Source: an uncultured Bacteroidales bacterium (GTDB lineage Bacteria; Bacteroidota; Bacteroidia; Bacteroidales; Bacteroidaceae). From it: DNA of 32,509 bases. A program made the position numbers and the translations under genes. The notes beneath the pieces are model-generated. The model was given only the letters and a program-made list of their open reading frames with translations, ran no database searches and was not told the DNA's origin. Positions 1 to 10,154 of this stretch are shown piece after piece (position 1 is the first letter of the stretch; each line of letters begins with the position of its first letter). The stretch lies in the NCBI GenBank assembly GCA_946060685.1, contig CAMGOT010000006.1:1-32509 (forward strand), written 5' to 3'.

Positions 1-109
1 AAAGGCACTTTGGGGAACTTAGTTCGATTGTGCTCACAATACATTTTAGAGGAAATAATCTTAAAATTTAACGACACTCCCTAATTACTTGTTCCGACGA
101 GAGAAGGCG

Positions 110-628
110 CTATTGATTTGCCAACCGTGACAATATCTGATAAATATTCGTCACATGGAAAGGGAGAAGAGTATGAGAATCCTTGACATAGTTTTTTGCA
201 ACATCAACAATTTGTTTTACTATTTTGGGATAGATACTCTTGATTTCTGAATCTGCATATCCGACAGACTTAAGCAGATAAGAAAAACAGTCCATATATA
301 GAAGCATGTCTTGAAACAAAAGACGTCCACATCTGTTAATGTGGTCAATCATAACACCATTTACAGCTTGGCCTAAACAAAATAATATGTCAGGATCTTG
401 ATTTGCATTAGCTTTAGCTACAATATTGTTACAATCCTGAATAAACTCTTGTTCAAGTTCTCCATTTTGAGGGATGGCAATTTGAGAAATCAAGGAACCC
501 TCTCCAACCAAAAGGGCATTAGGACAATAGTAATTTGTAATCACATAGCCGTTCTCGCATGGTGCGGTAAAAGAGTATGTGCCAATAATACCATTTACTT
601 TTATACGGAATGAAAATGTCTTATTCAT
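110..628 (-). CDS. hypothetical protein, 172 aa, AT-rich gene
   Basis: Intact ORF, ATG start, 11 nt downstream of the stop of the 110-aa ORF on the same strand; no family recognised. Confidence 0.65.
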   Translation of the reverse strand: MNKTFSFRIKVNGIIGTYSFTAPCENGYVITNYYCPNALLVGEGSLISQIAIPQNGELEQEFIQDCNNIVAKANANQDPDILFCLGQAVNGVMIDHINRCGRLLFQDMLLYMDCFSYLLKSVGYADSEIKSIYPKIVKQIVDVAKNYVKDSHTLLPFHVTNIYQILSRLANQ

Positions 629-639
629 ATGTTATAGTC

Positions 640-972
640 TTAAAGGTTAAAATATTTCTTAAAACATTTTACAAACATACTATCATAGTCTTCAATTACC
701 CCAGCCTTGACCATAGCATCGGTGTTATTAGCTATGAACCACGTTATACCATCAACATCATTTAAATCCCATCCAGAATTTTTAATGCTGTCCTTCGTAT
801 ATTCAATTATCAAATCGCATTTGTCATCCATAGTGAGATAATAGTTGCTGAACATATTTTTAAAATTCTCAGCTTGCTCATTTACGATACATAAAAATTC
901 TGGAGAACGTCTGCTTAATGCTATTTTCGAAGAATTAAGATATATTTGAGCATCGTCATACTGAATGGTCAT
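640..972 (-). CDS. hypothetical protein, 110 aa, acidic, AT-rich gene
   Basis: Intact ORF directly upstream of and co-oriented with 110..628; no family recognised. Confidence 0.6.
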   Translation of the reverse strand: MTIQYDDAQIYLNSSKIALSRRSPEFLCIVNEQAENFKNMFSNYYLTMDDKCDLIIEYTKDSIKNSGWDLNDVDGITWFIANNTDAMVKAGVIEDYDSMFVKCFKKYFNL

Positions 973-1009
973 TCCGGTCCTTCAGGGGCAAACCAATTCC
1001 CGGGCATGT

Positions 1010-1591
1010 TCAGAACGTCAAGAGTACGCTGGAAAGCCGCTGGACCGGAAGGCCAACCACATTAAAGAAAGAACCCTCGATGGATTCCACGCCAACGCAG
1101 CCAATCCATTCCTGAATGCCATAGGCTCCAGCTTTGTCGAACGGTTTGAAGTGACTCACATAATAATCGATGACCTCATCCGACAGCTGAGCAAAACGGA
1201 CGTTGGTCGTGACACTGTCGGCCTTCATCGTCTGGAGCGTGCTGACGGTAAATGCCGTTATCACCTGATGCGACCGTCCGCTGAGCATCCGCAGCATATC
1301 GGCAGCTTCCTGAGCATCCTTCGGCTTGCCCAGCACCTTCTCGTCGACACAGACGATGGTATCGGCAGTAATCACCAAATCCTTTTCTGCCATCATCGCC
1401 CTATAGTGCCTTGCCTTTTGAGTGGCGATAAACAAGGCAATGTCCTTGCCCGACAATCCGTCGGGATAATCCTCAGGAATATCCGGCAAGGTGCGCACTT
1501 CAAAGTCAATGCCAAGCTTTTCCAGCAATTCCTTGCGGCGAGGACTTTGGCTGGCGAGGATGACATGATATTTGTCAAGGTTATTAAACAT
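1010..1591 (-). CDS. maf: Maf family nucleotide pyrophosphatase
   Basis: ILASQSPRRKELLEKLGIDFEV N-terminal motif, ITADTIV, GAYGIQ...GSFFNVVGLPV; start set at MFNNLDKYHVILASQSPRR. Confidence 0.9.
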   Translation of the reverse strand: MFNNLDKYHVILASQSPRRKELLEKLGIDFEVRTLPDIPEDYPDGLSGKDIALFIATQKARHYRAMMAEKDLVITADTIVCVDEKVLGKPKDAQEAADMLRMLSGRSHQVITAFTVSTLQTMKADSVTTNVRFAQLSDEVIDYYVSHFKPFDKAGAYGIQEWIGCVGVESIEGSFFNVVGLPVQRLSSVLLTF

Positions 1592-1620
1592 AAACAGCGA
1601 ATATGTAGAGAATTGGAAAT

Positions 1621-2136
1621 TTACCATCCGAAAGCCTTGTCGTCCGACATCCAGCAATCGTGGGCCAGCAGTACCTGGCGCACAACATCGCGCGCGCAGC
1701 CCATACCGCCTTCGACGGGCGAGACATACGTGGCAATATCCTTGATTTCTTCAGCCGCATCCTTCGGGCAGCAACTGCATCCCACCAGTTTCATCGCCTG
1801 ATAGTCGGGAATATCGTCGCCCATATAGAGCACCTCCTCAGGCTTCAGTGCGTATTTTGACATCCACTGAGTGAGGGTCGTGATTTTTGTGGCCTGTCCC
1901 ATATAGACATCCTGGATGCCCAGTCCCTCATAGCGTTTTCTCACGGTTTCGCTTCTGCCTCCAGTGATAATCGCCATCTGGAATCCACGTTTCACCGCCA
2001 GTTGCATCGCATAGCCATCCTTGATATTGGCAGTACGTGTGGGCTGGTCGGCAATCAGGAACACCAGGGGGCTGCTCAAGACCCCATCCACATCAAACAC
2101 CATGCCTCTAATTTGCTTTAAGTCGTACGGAATCAT
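1621..2136 (-). CDS. HAD-family 3-deoxy-D-manno-octulosonate 8-phosphate phosphatase (KdsC-like)
   Basis: VFDVDGVLS HAD motif I, MAIITGGRS motif II, YMGDDIPD motif; start set at MIPYDLKQIRG. Confidence 0.85.
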   Translation of the reverse strand: MIPYDLKQIRGMVFDVDGVLSSPLVFLIADQPTRTANIKDGYAMQLAVKRGFQMAIITGGRSETVRKRYEGLGIQDVYMGQATKITTLTQWMSKYALKPEEVLYMGDDIPDYQAMKLVGCSCCPKDAAEEIKDIATYVSPVEGGMGCARDVVRQVLLAHDCWMSDDKAFGW

Positions 2137-2239
2137 TCGAAAATTATCGTTATTTTTTAGGGGTGTTCTATAACAATCTATTTGAACTTGCAAAAGTTGA
2201 ATAAAATAGCAGGCTGCGTAGCAGGCTGCGGCAGTACAT

Positions 2240-3049
2240 CTATTTTGCGGCAGGCAAGATGGAATGGCCTAAGATGCTTTCGGTTAAAGTCTTGTAAATC
2301 AAGAGCAAATCCTTGTCGCCCTGAAGCATGGATAGATGATGGGCTATAACTTCCATATCCCTTCGTGCGGCAGGACCGGTCTGGCCATCATGGGGGTGCA
2401 TCTCCTGCAATTTCCTGACCGTCTCGTCGACCAGCGGCAGCAGACAGCCTGGCTCAATGCCATGCCGGGAGAGGAAGGAGAAAGCAAGGTCGAAGAGATG
2501 ATTGCTGAAGTTGCATGCCATGACGGCACCAAGATGAAGAAACTGGCGGTCAGCCGAAGAAAGTTCCGCCACATGAGGAGAGAGCGACGCTCCCAACTCC
2601 TGCAAAAGCTGCAGCGTAGAGGCATCGCTTGCCTCAATATAGATGAACACCTGGGTGAAATCCACTTTTTTCTCCTTGGTGAAGGTCTGCATAGGATAAA
2701 ACACCCCATAGTGGAGGGCAGCGGGCGAGAGCAAATCCATCGGCATGCTTCCCGCCGTATGGACCACCACTCCACCCTTCCCCAATGCCCCCCATTGACC
2801 GGCCATATCCGCCACCGCCTTGTCCGGCACGGCAATGATGAAGAGGTCGCAGGAAGGCATGTCGGCCAGCCGATTCGTCACGACCCTGCCCTCCCCGTTG
2901 CCCAAATGCTCCGAGAGCCTTTCGGCAGAAGCCAGCGTGCGGCTATAAACAGCACGGATATGATGTCCCGCCGCCTGCAAGCCCATAGCCAGTTGGGTTG
3001 CCAAACGTCCGGCTCCGATAAACCCTATCGAAAAAGCTGTTTGTTTCAT
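2240..3049 (-). CDS. Rossmann-like / DUF2520 domain oxidoreductase
   Basis: IGFIGAGRLATQLAMGLQAAGH NAD-binding motif, C-terminal DUF2520-like helical region. Confidence 0.8.
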   Translation of the reverse strand: MKQTAFSIGFIGAGRLATQLAMGLQAAGHHIRAVYSRTLASAERLSEHLGNGEGRVVTNRLADMPSCDLFIIAVPDKAVADMAGQWGALGKGGVVVHTAGSMPMDLLSPAALHYGVFYPMQTFTKEKKVDFTQVFIYIEASDASTLQLLQELGASLSPHVAELSSADRQFLHLGAVMACNFSNHLFDLAFSFLSRHGIEPGCLLPLVDETVRKLQEMHPHDGQTGPAARRDMEVIAHHLSMLQGDKDLLLIYKTLTESILGHSILPAAK

Positions 3050-3244
3050 GGTGACAATGGTGAAAACGGGTAGAGCATCGTCAGGCCGTCGGCCTGCACA
3101 TTTTTACCGGCATGCCAAGTAGGCTGCCCCAATGACAGGATGAACGGAACAGTTGCGATGCTGCCGCGATACGATGGCGATGGAGATGCCCAGCCGATGC
3201 TCATGGGATGCTGTGCAACGTTTTGTTTGCCTACTTACAAGGCG

Positions 3245-3252
3245 CAAAATTA
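3245..3252 (-). promoter_or_regulatory. candidate Bacteroidetes -7 box (TAATTTTG) upstream of the DUF2520 gene
   Basis: CAAAATTA on + strand = TAATTTTG on -, matching TAnnTTTG. Confidence 0.4.
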
Positions 3253-3348
3253 CAAAATAATTAGCATATCAAGGTTAAACTCCCACCGTTTTAAGTTGGA
3301 AAGGAGGGTTTTTGCGGCTGATATAAGGCAAAAGCGCAGGAAAAGTTG

Positions 3349-3356
3349 TAATTTTG
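3349..3356 (+). promoter_or_regulatory. candidate Bacteroidetes -7 box (TAATTTTG) upstream of the small lipoprotein gene
   Basis: TAATTTTG matches TAnnTTTG, about 50 nt upstream of the ATG. Confidence 0.4.
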
Positions 3357-3406
3357 CACAAAATTATCATATCATCCCACCCACATCGAGGAAAACCATA
3401 AGTACC

Positions 3407-3799
3407 ATGCTTCATACACGCCTTCATTTTTTCACATCCCTTCTTTCCATCTTTCTCGTCCTCATCCTTTTTGCCACCGCTTGCCAGTCGAAGTATGGCG
3501 ATGCCTCCGACAAGCGCATAGCCGATGAGGAACAAGCGGAACAATTCCTTTCGAAAGCCCGCGAGCAGTTGAAGTCGGGCCATTTTGACAAGGCCAAACA
3601 GACCATCAAGACGATGCGTGACTCCTGTCCGCTGGCATTGTCGTGCCGGAAGCAGGGCATCCTGCTGATGGACAGCATCGAACTTTTTGCCGCCACCGCC
3701 GACACAACGATGGAGGACCGCGACATGCGGGTAAAGTTTTATCTGAAGAAATTGCAGCATGACCGTGCTGAACTGTTCTCGGAATCTGCCGACAAGTAA
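3407..3799 (+). CDS. small putative lipoprotein
   Basis: MLHTRLHFFTSLLSIFLVLILFATACQSK signal sequence with lipobox-like ATAC; internal start of the 219-aa ORF. Confidence 0.65.
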   Translation: MLHTRLHFFTSLLSIFLVLILFATACQSKYGDASDKRIADEEQAEQFLSKAREQLKSGHFDKAKQTIKTMRDSCPLALSCRKQGILLMDSIELFAATADTTMEDRDMRVKFYLKKLQHDRAELFSESADK

Positions 3800-3825
3800 G
3801 ACCATGGGCGGGTGCTTTAACTCAA

Positions 3826-3833
3826 TAAATTTG
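3826..3833 (+). promoter_or_regulatory. candidate -7 box (TAAATTTG) upstream of the uvrD-like gene
   Basis: TAAATTTG matches TAnnTTTG; 75 nt upstream of the ATG. Confidence 0.4.
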
Positions 3834-3840
3834 TACATCA

Positions 3841-3898
3841 TTCAAGAGGTGTCTGCCTGTTCGCCTTTCCACCTCTCGCACAGTATCCTTTCGTTTTT
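3841..3898 (+). repeat. 58-bp repeat related to the arm of the 30004-30191 element, located in the uvrD-like gene leader
   Basis: 50/58 identical to 30037-30094 by manual alignment, with a 22-bp exact run TTTCCACCTCTCGCACAGTATC (3866-3887 = 30062-30083). Confidence 0.85.
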
Positions 3899-3907
3899 AA
3901 GAAGACC

Positions 3908-6295
3908 ATGACCTACGAAGAATGGAATGCCCCGGAACCGGAAATCCGTCCAGACACCTTTTGGCAGAACGTCCTGAATGAAGCCCAGTGGGAAGCAGTG
4001 CGCCATTGCGACGGACCGCTGCTGGTGGTGGCAGGAGCAGGGTCGGGAAAGACCCGCGTGCTGACCTACAAGATAGCCTACTTGCTGGAACACGGATGGC
4101 AACCGTGGGAAATCCTCGCGTTGACATTTACCAACAAGTCGGCCCGAGAGATGTCGCAGCGCATTGCAGAGATTGTAGGCGGGGAGAAGACCAAAGGGTT
4201 GTGGAGCGGTACGTTCCACAGCATCTTTGCCCGCATCCTTCGCACAGAGCATGAATCGCTCGGCATCAAGCGGGACTATACCATCTATGACGTGACCGAC
4301 CAGCGTTCGCTCATCAAGAGCATCGTGAAGGAGATGGGGCTGGACGATTCCGTCTACAAGCCCGCCGCCGTAGCCTACCGCATTTCCAATGCCAAGAACC
4401 GCCTGCTGCTGCCGGAAGACTATGCCAGCCAGGCAGAACTCGTCAGAAAAGACGCGGCCAACATGATGGGAGAATTACATCGCGTCTATACCGCCTACTG
4501 GCAGAGATGCCGCATGGCCGAAGCCCTGGATTTCGACGACCTTCTGCTCTACACTTACCTTCTCTTCAGCCGCGACGAGAACATCAGGAAGAAATATGCC
4601 TCGCGCTTCCGCTATATATTGATAGACGAGTACCAGGACACGAACTATGCCCAGTACAAAATCATAGAGTTGCTCACGCGCGAGCAGCATCGTATCTGCG
4701 TGGTGGGCGACGATGCCCAAAGTATCTACAGTTTTCGCGGAGCCAGCATAGAAAACATCCTGCGTTTCAACAAGCAGTTTCCCGAGACGGTGACGGTGAA
4801 GCTGGAGCGCAACTACCGCTCTACGCAAAACATCGTGAATGCCGCCAACAGCATCATCCAGCACAACCGCAGGCAGATTCCCAAGAAGGTATATTCGGAG
4901 AATGCCGTGGGCGACCCCCTGCAAATCGTCGAGGCCACCGACCAGAGAGAAGAAGCCGTGAAAGTGTGCGGACTGGTGAAAAACCTGAACCGCAAATGCG
5001 GAGTGCCATTTGAGGAAATGGCGGTACTCTATCGTACCAATGCCCAAAGCCGCTCGTTTGAGGACATTTTCCGCCAGCAGAACATTCCCTACAGGATATA
5101 CGGCGGCACATCATTCTACGACCGCAAGGAGATACGCGACATCATCGCCTATTTCCGCCTGATGACCAATCTTGACGATGAGGAAGCCTACAAGCGCATC
5201 ATCAATTATCCTGCCCGTGGCATAGGCAACACCACCCTGCAGAAAATCATCATCGCCAGCCGGGAGCATAACGCCTCGCTATGGGCGGTGACGGAAAATC
5301 CGGAGACCTTTGCCCTGTCGCTCAACCGTGGCACACTGGCGAAACTGGAGAGTTTCTGTGCCATGATTCTGGAATTTCGCGAGATGGCATCCACGACTGA
5401 GGCTTTTGAACTGGCCTGCCATATCATCGAGCGCAGTGGCATTCAGGAGACCCTGCTGAAAGACAAGTCGGAAGAGGGTATTGACCGCCTGCAGAATGTC
5501 GACGAACTCAAGGCCGGCATCCTGAACTTCCAGAAAGACAGTCATGAAAGCCGTGGTGAGCGCGCCCGGCTCAATGACTTTCTTGCCCAGATAGCCTTGA
5601 TGACCGACAGCAACGACAAGGATGGGGAAAAAGAAGAAAGTGTGACCCTCATGACCGTTCATTCTGCCAAGGGTCTGGAGTTCGATACCGTGTTCGTGAC
5701 AGGCTTGGAGGACAATATCTTTCCAGCCCAAAAGTCGCGGATGAACCAGAAAGAAGAAGAGGAGGAGCGACGGCTGTTTTATGTAGCCGTCACGCGTGCG
5801 AAGGCACATTGTTTTCTCACTTATGCCCGCAGCCGTTTCTTATATGGCAACATTGAAAATTCCGACCCCAGCATGTTTATCTATGAGATAGATGGCAGAT
5901 ATGTAAAGTCGGCCAACCGTGATTACGAAACCCGTGCCAAAGGCCGCATCAGCTCTTCGCTTTCCCGGACCTTCCCTTCATCGGGCATCTCATCGGGCAA
6001 TTCCCCGGCTCCCCGCATTTCCATCTTCCATACTCCCAAAACCGATATTCCCAAAGCCGCTCAGACTACGGCAGAAGCAAAGAAAGCCGAAGGACAAGCA
6101 TCTTCTGCCACTGTCCGCACCCGCTTCGGGACAATAGGCGTGGATACCCGGATTTCCCATAGCCGCTTCGGAAACGGTACCGTCCTGAAACTTGAAGGCA
6201 CCGGCGACAATGCCATGGCACTCATCAATTTCGAACAGGCAGGCCGTAAGAAACTGCTCCTGAAATTCGCCCGTTTTACGATACTGGAATCATAG
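3908..6295 (+). CDS. pcrA: UvrD/PcrA-type superfamily 1 DNA helicase
   Basis: VVAGAGSGKTRVLTYKIAYL Walker A, LIDEYQDTN, GDDAQSIYSFRGA, VTLMTVHSAKGLEF, LFYVAVTRA. Confidence 0.93.
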   Translation: MTYEEWNAPEPEIRPDTFWQNVLNEAQWEAVRHCDGPLLVVAGAGSGKTRVLTYKIAYLLEHGWQPWEILALTFTNKSAREMSQRIAEIVGGEKTKGLWSGTFHSIFARILRTEHESLGIKRDYTIYDVTDQRSLIKSIVKEMGLDDSVYKPAAVAYRISNAKNRLLLPEDYASQAELVRKDAANMMGELHRVYTAYWQRCRMAEALDFDDLLLYTYLLFSRDENIRKKYASRFRYILIDEYQDTNYAQYKIIELLTREQHRICVVGDDAQSIYSFRGASIENILRFNKQFPETVTVKLERNYRSTQNIVNAANSIIQHNRRQIPKKVYSENAVGDPLQIVEATDQREEAVKVCGLVKNLNRKCGVPFEEMAVLYRTNAQSRSFEDIFRQQNIPYRIYGGTSFYDRKEIRDIIAYFRLMTNLDDEEAYKRIINYPARGIGNTTLQKIIIASREHNASLWAVTENPETFALSLNRGTLAKLESFCAMILEFREMASTTEAFELACHIIERSGIQETLLKDKSEEGIDRLQNVDELKAGILNFQKDSHESRGERARLNDFLAQIALMTDSNDKDGEKEESVTLMTVHSAKGLEFDTVFVTGLEDNIFPAQKSRMNQKEEEEERRLFYVAVTRAKAHCFLTYARSRFLYGNIENSDPSMFIYEIDGRYVKSANRDYETRAKGRISSSLSRTFPSSGISSGNSPAPRISIFHTPKTDIPKAAQTTAEAKKAEGQASSATVRTRFGTIGVDTRISHSRFGNGTVLKLEGTGDNAMALINFEQAGRKKLLLKFARFTILES

Positions 6296-6384
6296 AAGGC
6301 ACAGCCTTATCCTGGAGCCTACAACATAATATATATATAGGCAGGACCTGTGTTTCTGCCCTTATCCCCTACCCTTCATCCGTA

Positions 6385-8862
6385 ATGATAAAAACAAAGA
6401 AAAAGCATACTCCCGAATCGGCCACCTTCGGACTTATCGCAGAGTTTGACGGAAATCCCGCCAATATCGAACATCGCGAAGTGAACGAAGTGCTGCCAGT
6501 GCTCCCCCTGCGCAATATGGTGGCCTTCCCCTTCGTCTACGTCCCCATCAGTATAGGCCGCCCCAGCAGTGAGGAACTCATCAAATGGATGGGGCGCATC
6601 GGTCCCGACGCCCTGATGCTGCTGGTGACACAGCTCGACCCCGAAACCGAAAATCCCCACATCGGCGATGTATATGGTATGGGCGTACTGGCAAAAATCA
6701 TGAAGGTGCTCAATCTGCCCGACGGCACGACGACAGTGCTCGTGCAGACTTCCAACAGGGCCGTCATCAAGGAAGAGGTGAACGACGGTTCCCTCTTTAT
6801 GAAAGCCCACGTAGAAAGCGTGAAAGAGGCCGACAATATCACCGACAAGCATCATGCTACCATGATGATGGCCTTTCACACCGCCTTTCTGGAAACTGTG
6901 GGAAAATACATCCAGCTGGAGGAGAAAATCAGTCCGGAGGTGAAGTATGCCTATGACAACATGGACAATTCCCCCTTCTTCTTCAACTATATGGTGACCT
7001 GCCTGCCCCTCAGTCTGGAGAAGAAGATGGAGGCCCTGGCCTCCGACAGCCACCTGACGCGCGTGCGAATCATGACCCAATGCCTTGCCGAGGAAGTGTC
7101 AAAGCTGGAACTGCTTCATAAAATCAAGGAAGAGACCAGTTTTACCCTCAACGAGCAGCAGAAGGAATACTTCCTGCAACAGGAAATCCGCAGCATCAAG
7201 CGCGAGTTGGGGGCTGACGAGAATAGCGACGTCGCGCGATTCCTCAAACGCATAGAAGCCGCAACGGAGATGCCCGAACACATCAGCGAGCAGATAAAAG
7301 AGGAAATCAAGAAGATGGAGCGTCTGAACCCCTCCTCGGCCGACTATCATGTCATCTACAATTATGTGGATACCGTAGTGTCCATACCTTGGGAGTCCTC
7401 CCCATGCGATGACATACAAATCAGTCGTGCCCGCAAGATTCTCGATGCCGAGCATTTCGGCATGGAGAAGGTGAAGGAGCGCATTCTGGAGCATCTGGCC
7501 GTCATGGCCTACAGCCGGTCGAAGCATGCCCCCATCCTCTGCCTCTATGGCCCTCCCGGAGTGGGAAAGACGAGTCTCGGCCGCAGTATTGCCAAAGCGC
7601 TGGGGCGCGAGTACACCCGCGTCAGTCTGGGAGGACTGCATGATGAGACGGAAATCCGCGGACACCGACGCACGTATATCGGTGCCATGTGCGGACGCAT
7701 CATCAAGAATATGATCAAGTGCGGCAAGAACAATCCCGTGTTTATCCTTGATGAAATCGACAAGGTGGGCGGCCAGAGTTTCCACGGCAATCCCCAAAGC
7801 GCATTGCTCGAACTGCTTGACCCGGAACAGAACGGGGCATTCCATGACAACTACATTGACTTTGACTACGACATGAGCCATGTGTTTTTCATAGCCACAG
7901 CCAATAATATTGCCGATATTCCCGTCGCCCTTCGCGACCGTATGGAATTCATCGAAGTAGAGGGTTATCTGACAGAGGAGAAAGTGCAGATAGCCCGCAG
8001 GCACCTCGTGCCGGAGGCTCTCGACGAGATGGCGCTTCCCGTGAAAATCAAGATGCAGCCAGCAGCCCTGGAGTATGTCATCGAGCGGTATACGCGTGAA
8101 AGCGGCGTGAGAAATCTCAAGCAGCAGGTGGCGAAAATCATCCGTAAATCCATTCTGGAGAAAGGCATTTCGGGCAGTCTGCCCAAGAGCATCACGGTCA
8201 AGCCTGCTGATGTGGAGCGTTATCTGGGCAGCCCCCGTTTTTCGCGCGACAACTATCAGGGAAATCTTTTTGCCGGAGTGGTGACAGGACTGGCATGGAC
8301 TGCCGTAGGAGGAGAGATTCTCTTTATCGAAACCAGCGTGTCGCGCTCCAAGTCTCCCCATCTGACGACGACCGGCAACCTGGGCGAAGTGATGAAGGAG
8401 AGTGCCATCCTGGCACTGGAGTACGTCAAGGCCCATGCCAGCGTTCTGGAGATTGACTATCGCATCTTTGAACAGTGGGCCATACATATTCATGTGCCGG
8501 AAGGAGCCACTCCTAAGGACGGACCTTCGGCAGGCATCACCATTGCCACAAGCATTGCCTCCGCCATTACCCAACGCAGGGTGCGGGAACATCTTGCCAT
8601 GACGGGAGAGATTACCTTACGCGGAAAAGTGCTGCCCGTGGGAGGCATCAAGGAGAAAATACTGGCTGCCAAACGCGCCGGAATCACGGATATCATCCTT
8701 TCGGCAGAAAACCAGCGGGATGTCGACGATATTCCTGCTGAATACACCCAGGGACTGACGTTCCACTATGTATCGACCATCATGGATGTATGGAACATCG
8801 CCTTGCTTGAGGAACAGGTGGAGCATCCCATGCAATTCAATATTGAAGAAAAAAATGACTGA
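6385..8862 (+). CDS. lon: ATP-dependent endopeptidase Lon
   Basis: [46 protein letters not shown] catalytic Ser/Lys region. Confidence 0.96.
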   Translation: MIKTKKKHTPESATFGLIAEFDGNPANIEHREVNEVLPVLPLRNMVAFPFVYVPISIGRPSSEELIKWMGRIGPDALMLLVTQLDPETENPHIGDVYGMGVLAKIMKVLNLPDGTTTVLVQTSNRAVIKEEVNDGSLFMKAHVESVKEADNITDKHHATMMMAFHTAFLETVGKYIQLEEKISPEVKYAYDNMDNSPFFFNYMVTCLPLSLEKKMEALASDSHLTRVRIMTQCLAEEVSKLELLHKIKEETSFTLNEQQKEYFLQQEIRSIKRELGADENSDVARFLKRIEAATEMPEHISEQIKEEIKKMERLNPSSADYHVIYNYVDTVVSIPWESSPCDDIQISRARKILDAEHFGMEKVKERILEHLAVMAYSRSKHAPILCLYGPPGVGKTSLGRSIAKALGREYTRVSLGGLHDETEIRGHRRTYIGAMCGRIIKNMIKCGKNNPVFILDEIDKVGGQSFHGNPQSALLELLDPEQNGAFHDNYIDFDYDMSHVFFIATANNIADIPVALRDRMEFIEVEGYLTEEKVQIARRHLVPEALDEMALPVKIKMQPAALEYVIERYTRESGVRNLKQQVAKIIRKSILEKGISGSLPKSITVKPADVERYLGSPRFSRDNYQGNLFAGVVTGLAWTAVGGEILFIETSVSRSKSPHLTTTGNLGEVMKESAILALEYVKAHASVLEIDYRIFEQWAIHIHVPEGATPKDGPSAGITIATSIASAITQRRVREHLAMTGEITLRGKVLPVGGIKEKILAAKRAGITDIILSAENQRDVDDIPAEYTQGLTFHYVSTIMDVWNIALLEEQVEHPMQFNIEEKND

Positions 8863-10036
8863 CAACAGTGTATTATCCCTGCGTGACACCTGGAGGAAGG
8901 ACACTCCCCTCTTCACGCTCGAACATACTGACGCTACCTCTGCCGCCCGGGCGGGAACACTGACCACCGACCACGGGCTGATTCAGACCCCCATCTTCAT
9001 GCCTGTGGGTACGCTGGGTTCGGTGAAGGGCGTACACCTTTATGAACTTCAGGAGGAAATCCGTGCGCAGATTATATTGGGCAACACCTATCACCTCTAT
9101 CTGCGCCCCGGGCTGCACATTCTGGAACAGGCGGGCGGCCTGCATAAGTTCAATGGCTTTGACCGCCCCATGCTGACGGATAGCGGCGGCTTCCAGGTGT
9201 TCAGTCTTACCGGCATCCGCAAAATCACCGAGGACGGTTGTGAATTCCGCAGCCATATCGACGGCTCGAAGCATTTCTTCTCGCCCGAGCGTGTGATGGA
9301 CATCGAGCGCAGTATCGGTGCCGACATCATGATGGCATTTGACGAATGTCCGCCCGGTACAGCCTCTTACGAATATGCCCGCAAGAGCCTTACCTTGACG
9401 CACAACTGGCTCAGGCGATGCGTACAGCGTTTCTGCCAGACCGAAGAGCGGTATGGCTATCATCAGAGTCTCTTCCCCATTGTACAAGGCTGCGTTTACC
9501 CGGAATTGCGCAGGGAGAGTGCCCGCTTTGTCACCGACCTTGAAGCAGAGGGCTATGCCATTGGCGGACTGGCAGTGGGAGAGCCGGCCGAAGTGATGTA
9601 CGAGATGATAGAAGTGGTGAACGATATTCTTCCCGCCTCACGTCCGCGCTATCTGATGGGAGTGGGAACACCCGTGAATATCCTGGAAGCAATAGAGCGC
9701 GGAGTGGATATGTTCGATTGCGTGATGCCTACCCGCAATGGCCGCAACGGGCAGATATTCACCTGGCAAGGTATCATCAACTTCCGCAATGCCAAATGGG
9801 CCGACGACTTCACGCCCCTCGACCCGTTGGGCGAGAGCCGGGTAGACCATATCTATACGCGCGCGTACGTACACCATCTTTTCAAGGCGAAGGAACTGCT
9901 GGCCATGCAGATTGCCTCCATACACAATCTGGCGTTCTATCTCTCGCTCGTACGGGAGGCGCGAAAGCATATCCTTGCCGATGATTTCGCCAGTTGGAAG
10001 GCAACGGTAGTCCCACAACTGTCCAACCGGCTTTGA
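8855..10036 (+). CDS. tgt: queuine tRNA-ribosyltransferase
   Basis: TPIFMPVGTLGSVKG, MLTDSGGFQVFSL, GGLAVGEP, YLMGVGTP, DMFDCVMPTRNGRNG; start set at MTDNSVLSL overlapping the lon stop. Confidence 0.95.
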   Translation: MTDNSVLSLRDTWRKDTPLFTLEHTDATSAARAGTLTTDHGLIQTPIFMPVGTLGSVKGVHLYELQEEIRAQIILGNTYHLYLRPGLHILEQAGGLHKFNGFDRPMLTDSGGFQVFSLTGIRKITEDGCEFRSHIDGSKHFFSPERVMDIERSIGADIMMAFDECPPGTASYEYARKSLTLTHNWLRRCVQRFCQTEERYGYHQSLFPIVQGCVYPELRRESARFVTDLEAEGYAIGGLAVGEPAEVMYEMIEVVNDILPASRPRYLMGVGTPVNILEAIERGVDMFDCVMPTRNGRNGQIFTWQGIINFRNAKWADDFTPLDPLGESRVDHIYTRAYVHHLFKAKELLAMQIASIHNLAFYLSLVREARKHILADDFASWKATVVPQLSNRL

Positions 10037-10154
10037 ATCTCAGGGTGAGGGGGCTGCTGCTGGCGGACATCATGCGGCTCTACGGCAGTCGGTTTTTCCA
10101 TCCCCCTTCCCCACCCCATCCCTTTGTAGTTTCCTCCATTCCCATTCTTTCAAG

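Noticed and set aside
965-1801. Long plus-strand ORF (278 aa)
   Set aside because: Antisense to the clear Maf and KdsC-like genes; composition is that of a GC-rich shadow frame with no recognisable domain.
2207-2230. Tandem 12-bp repeat TAGCAGGCTGCG x2
   Set aside because: Only two units next to the DUF2520 stop codon; too short to claim function by itself.
7099-8592. 497-aa minus-strand ORF
   Set aside because: Complete shadow of lon; no start-site support and His/Leu-rich antisense composition.
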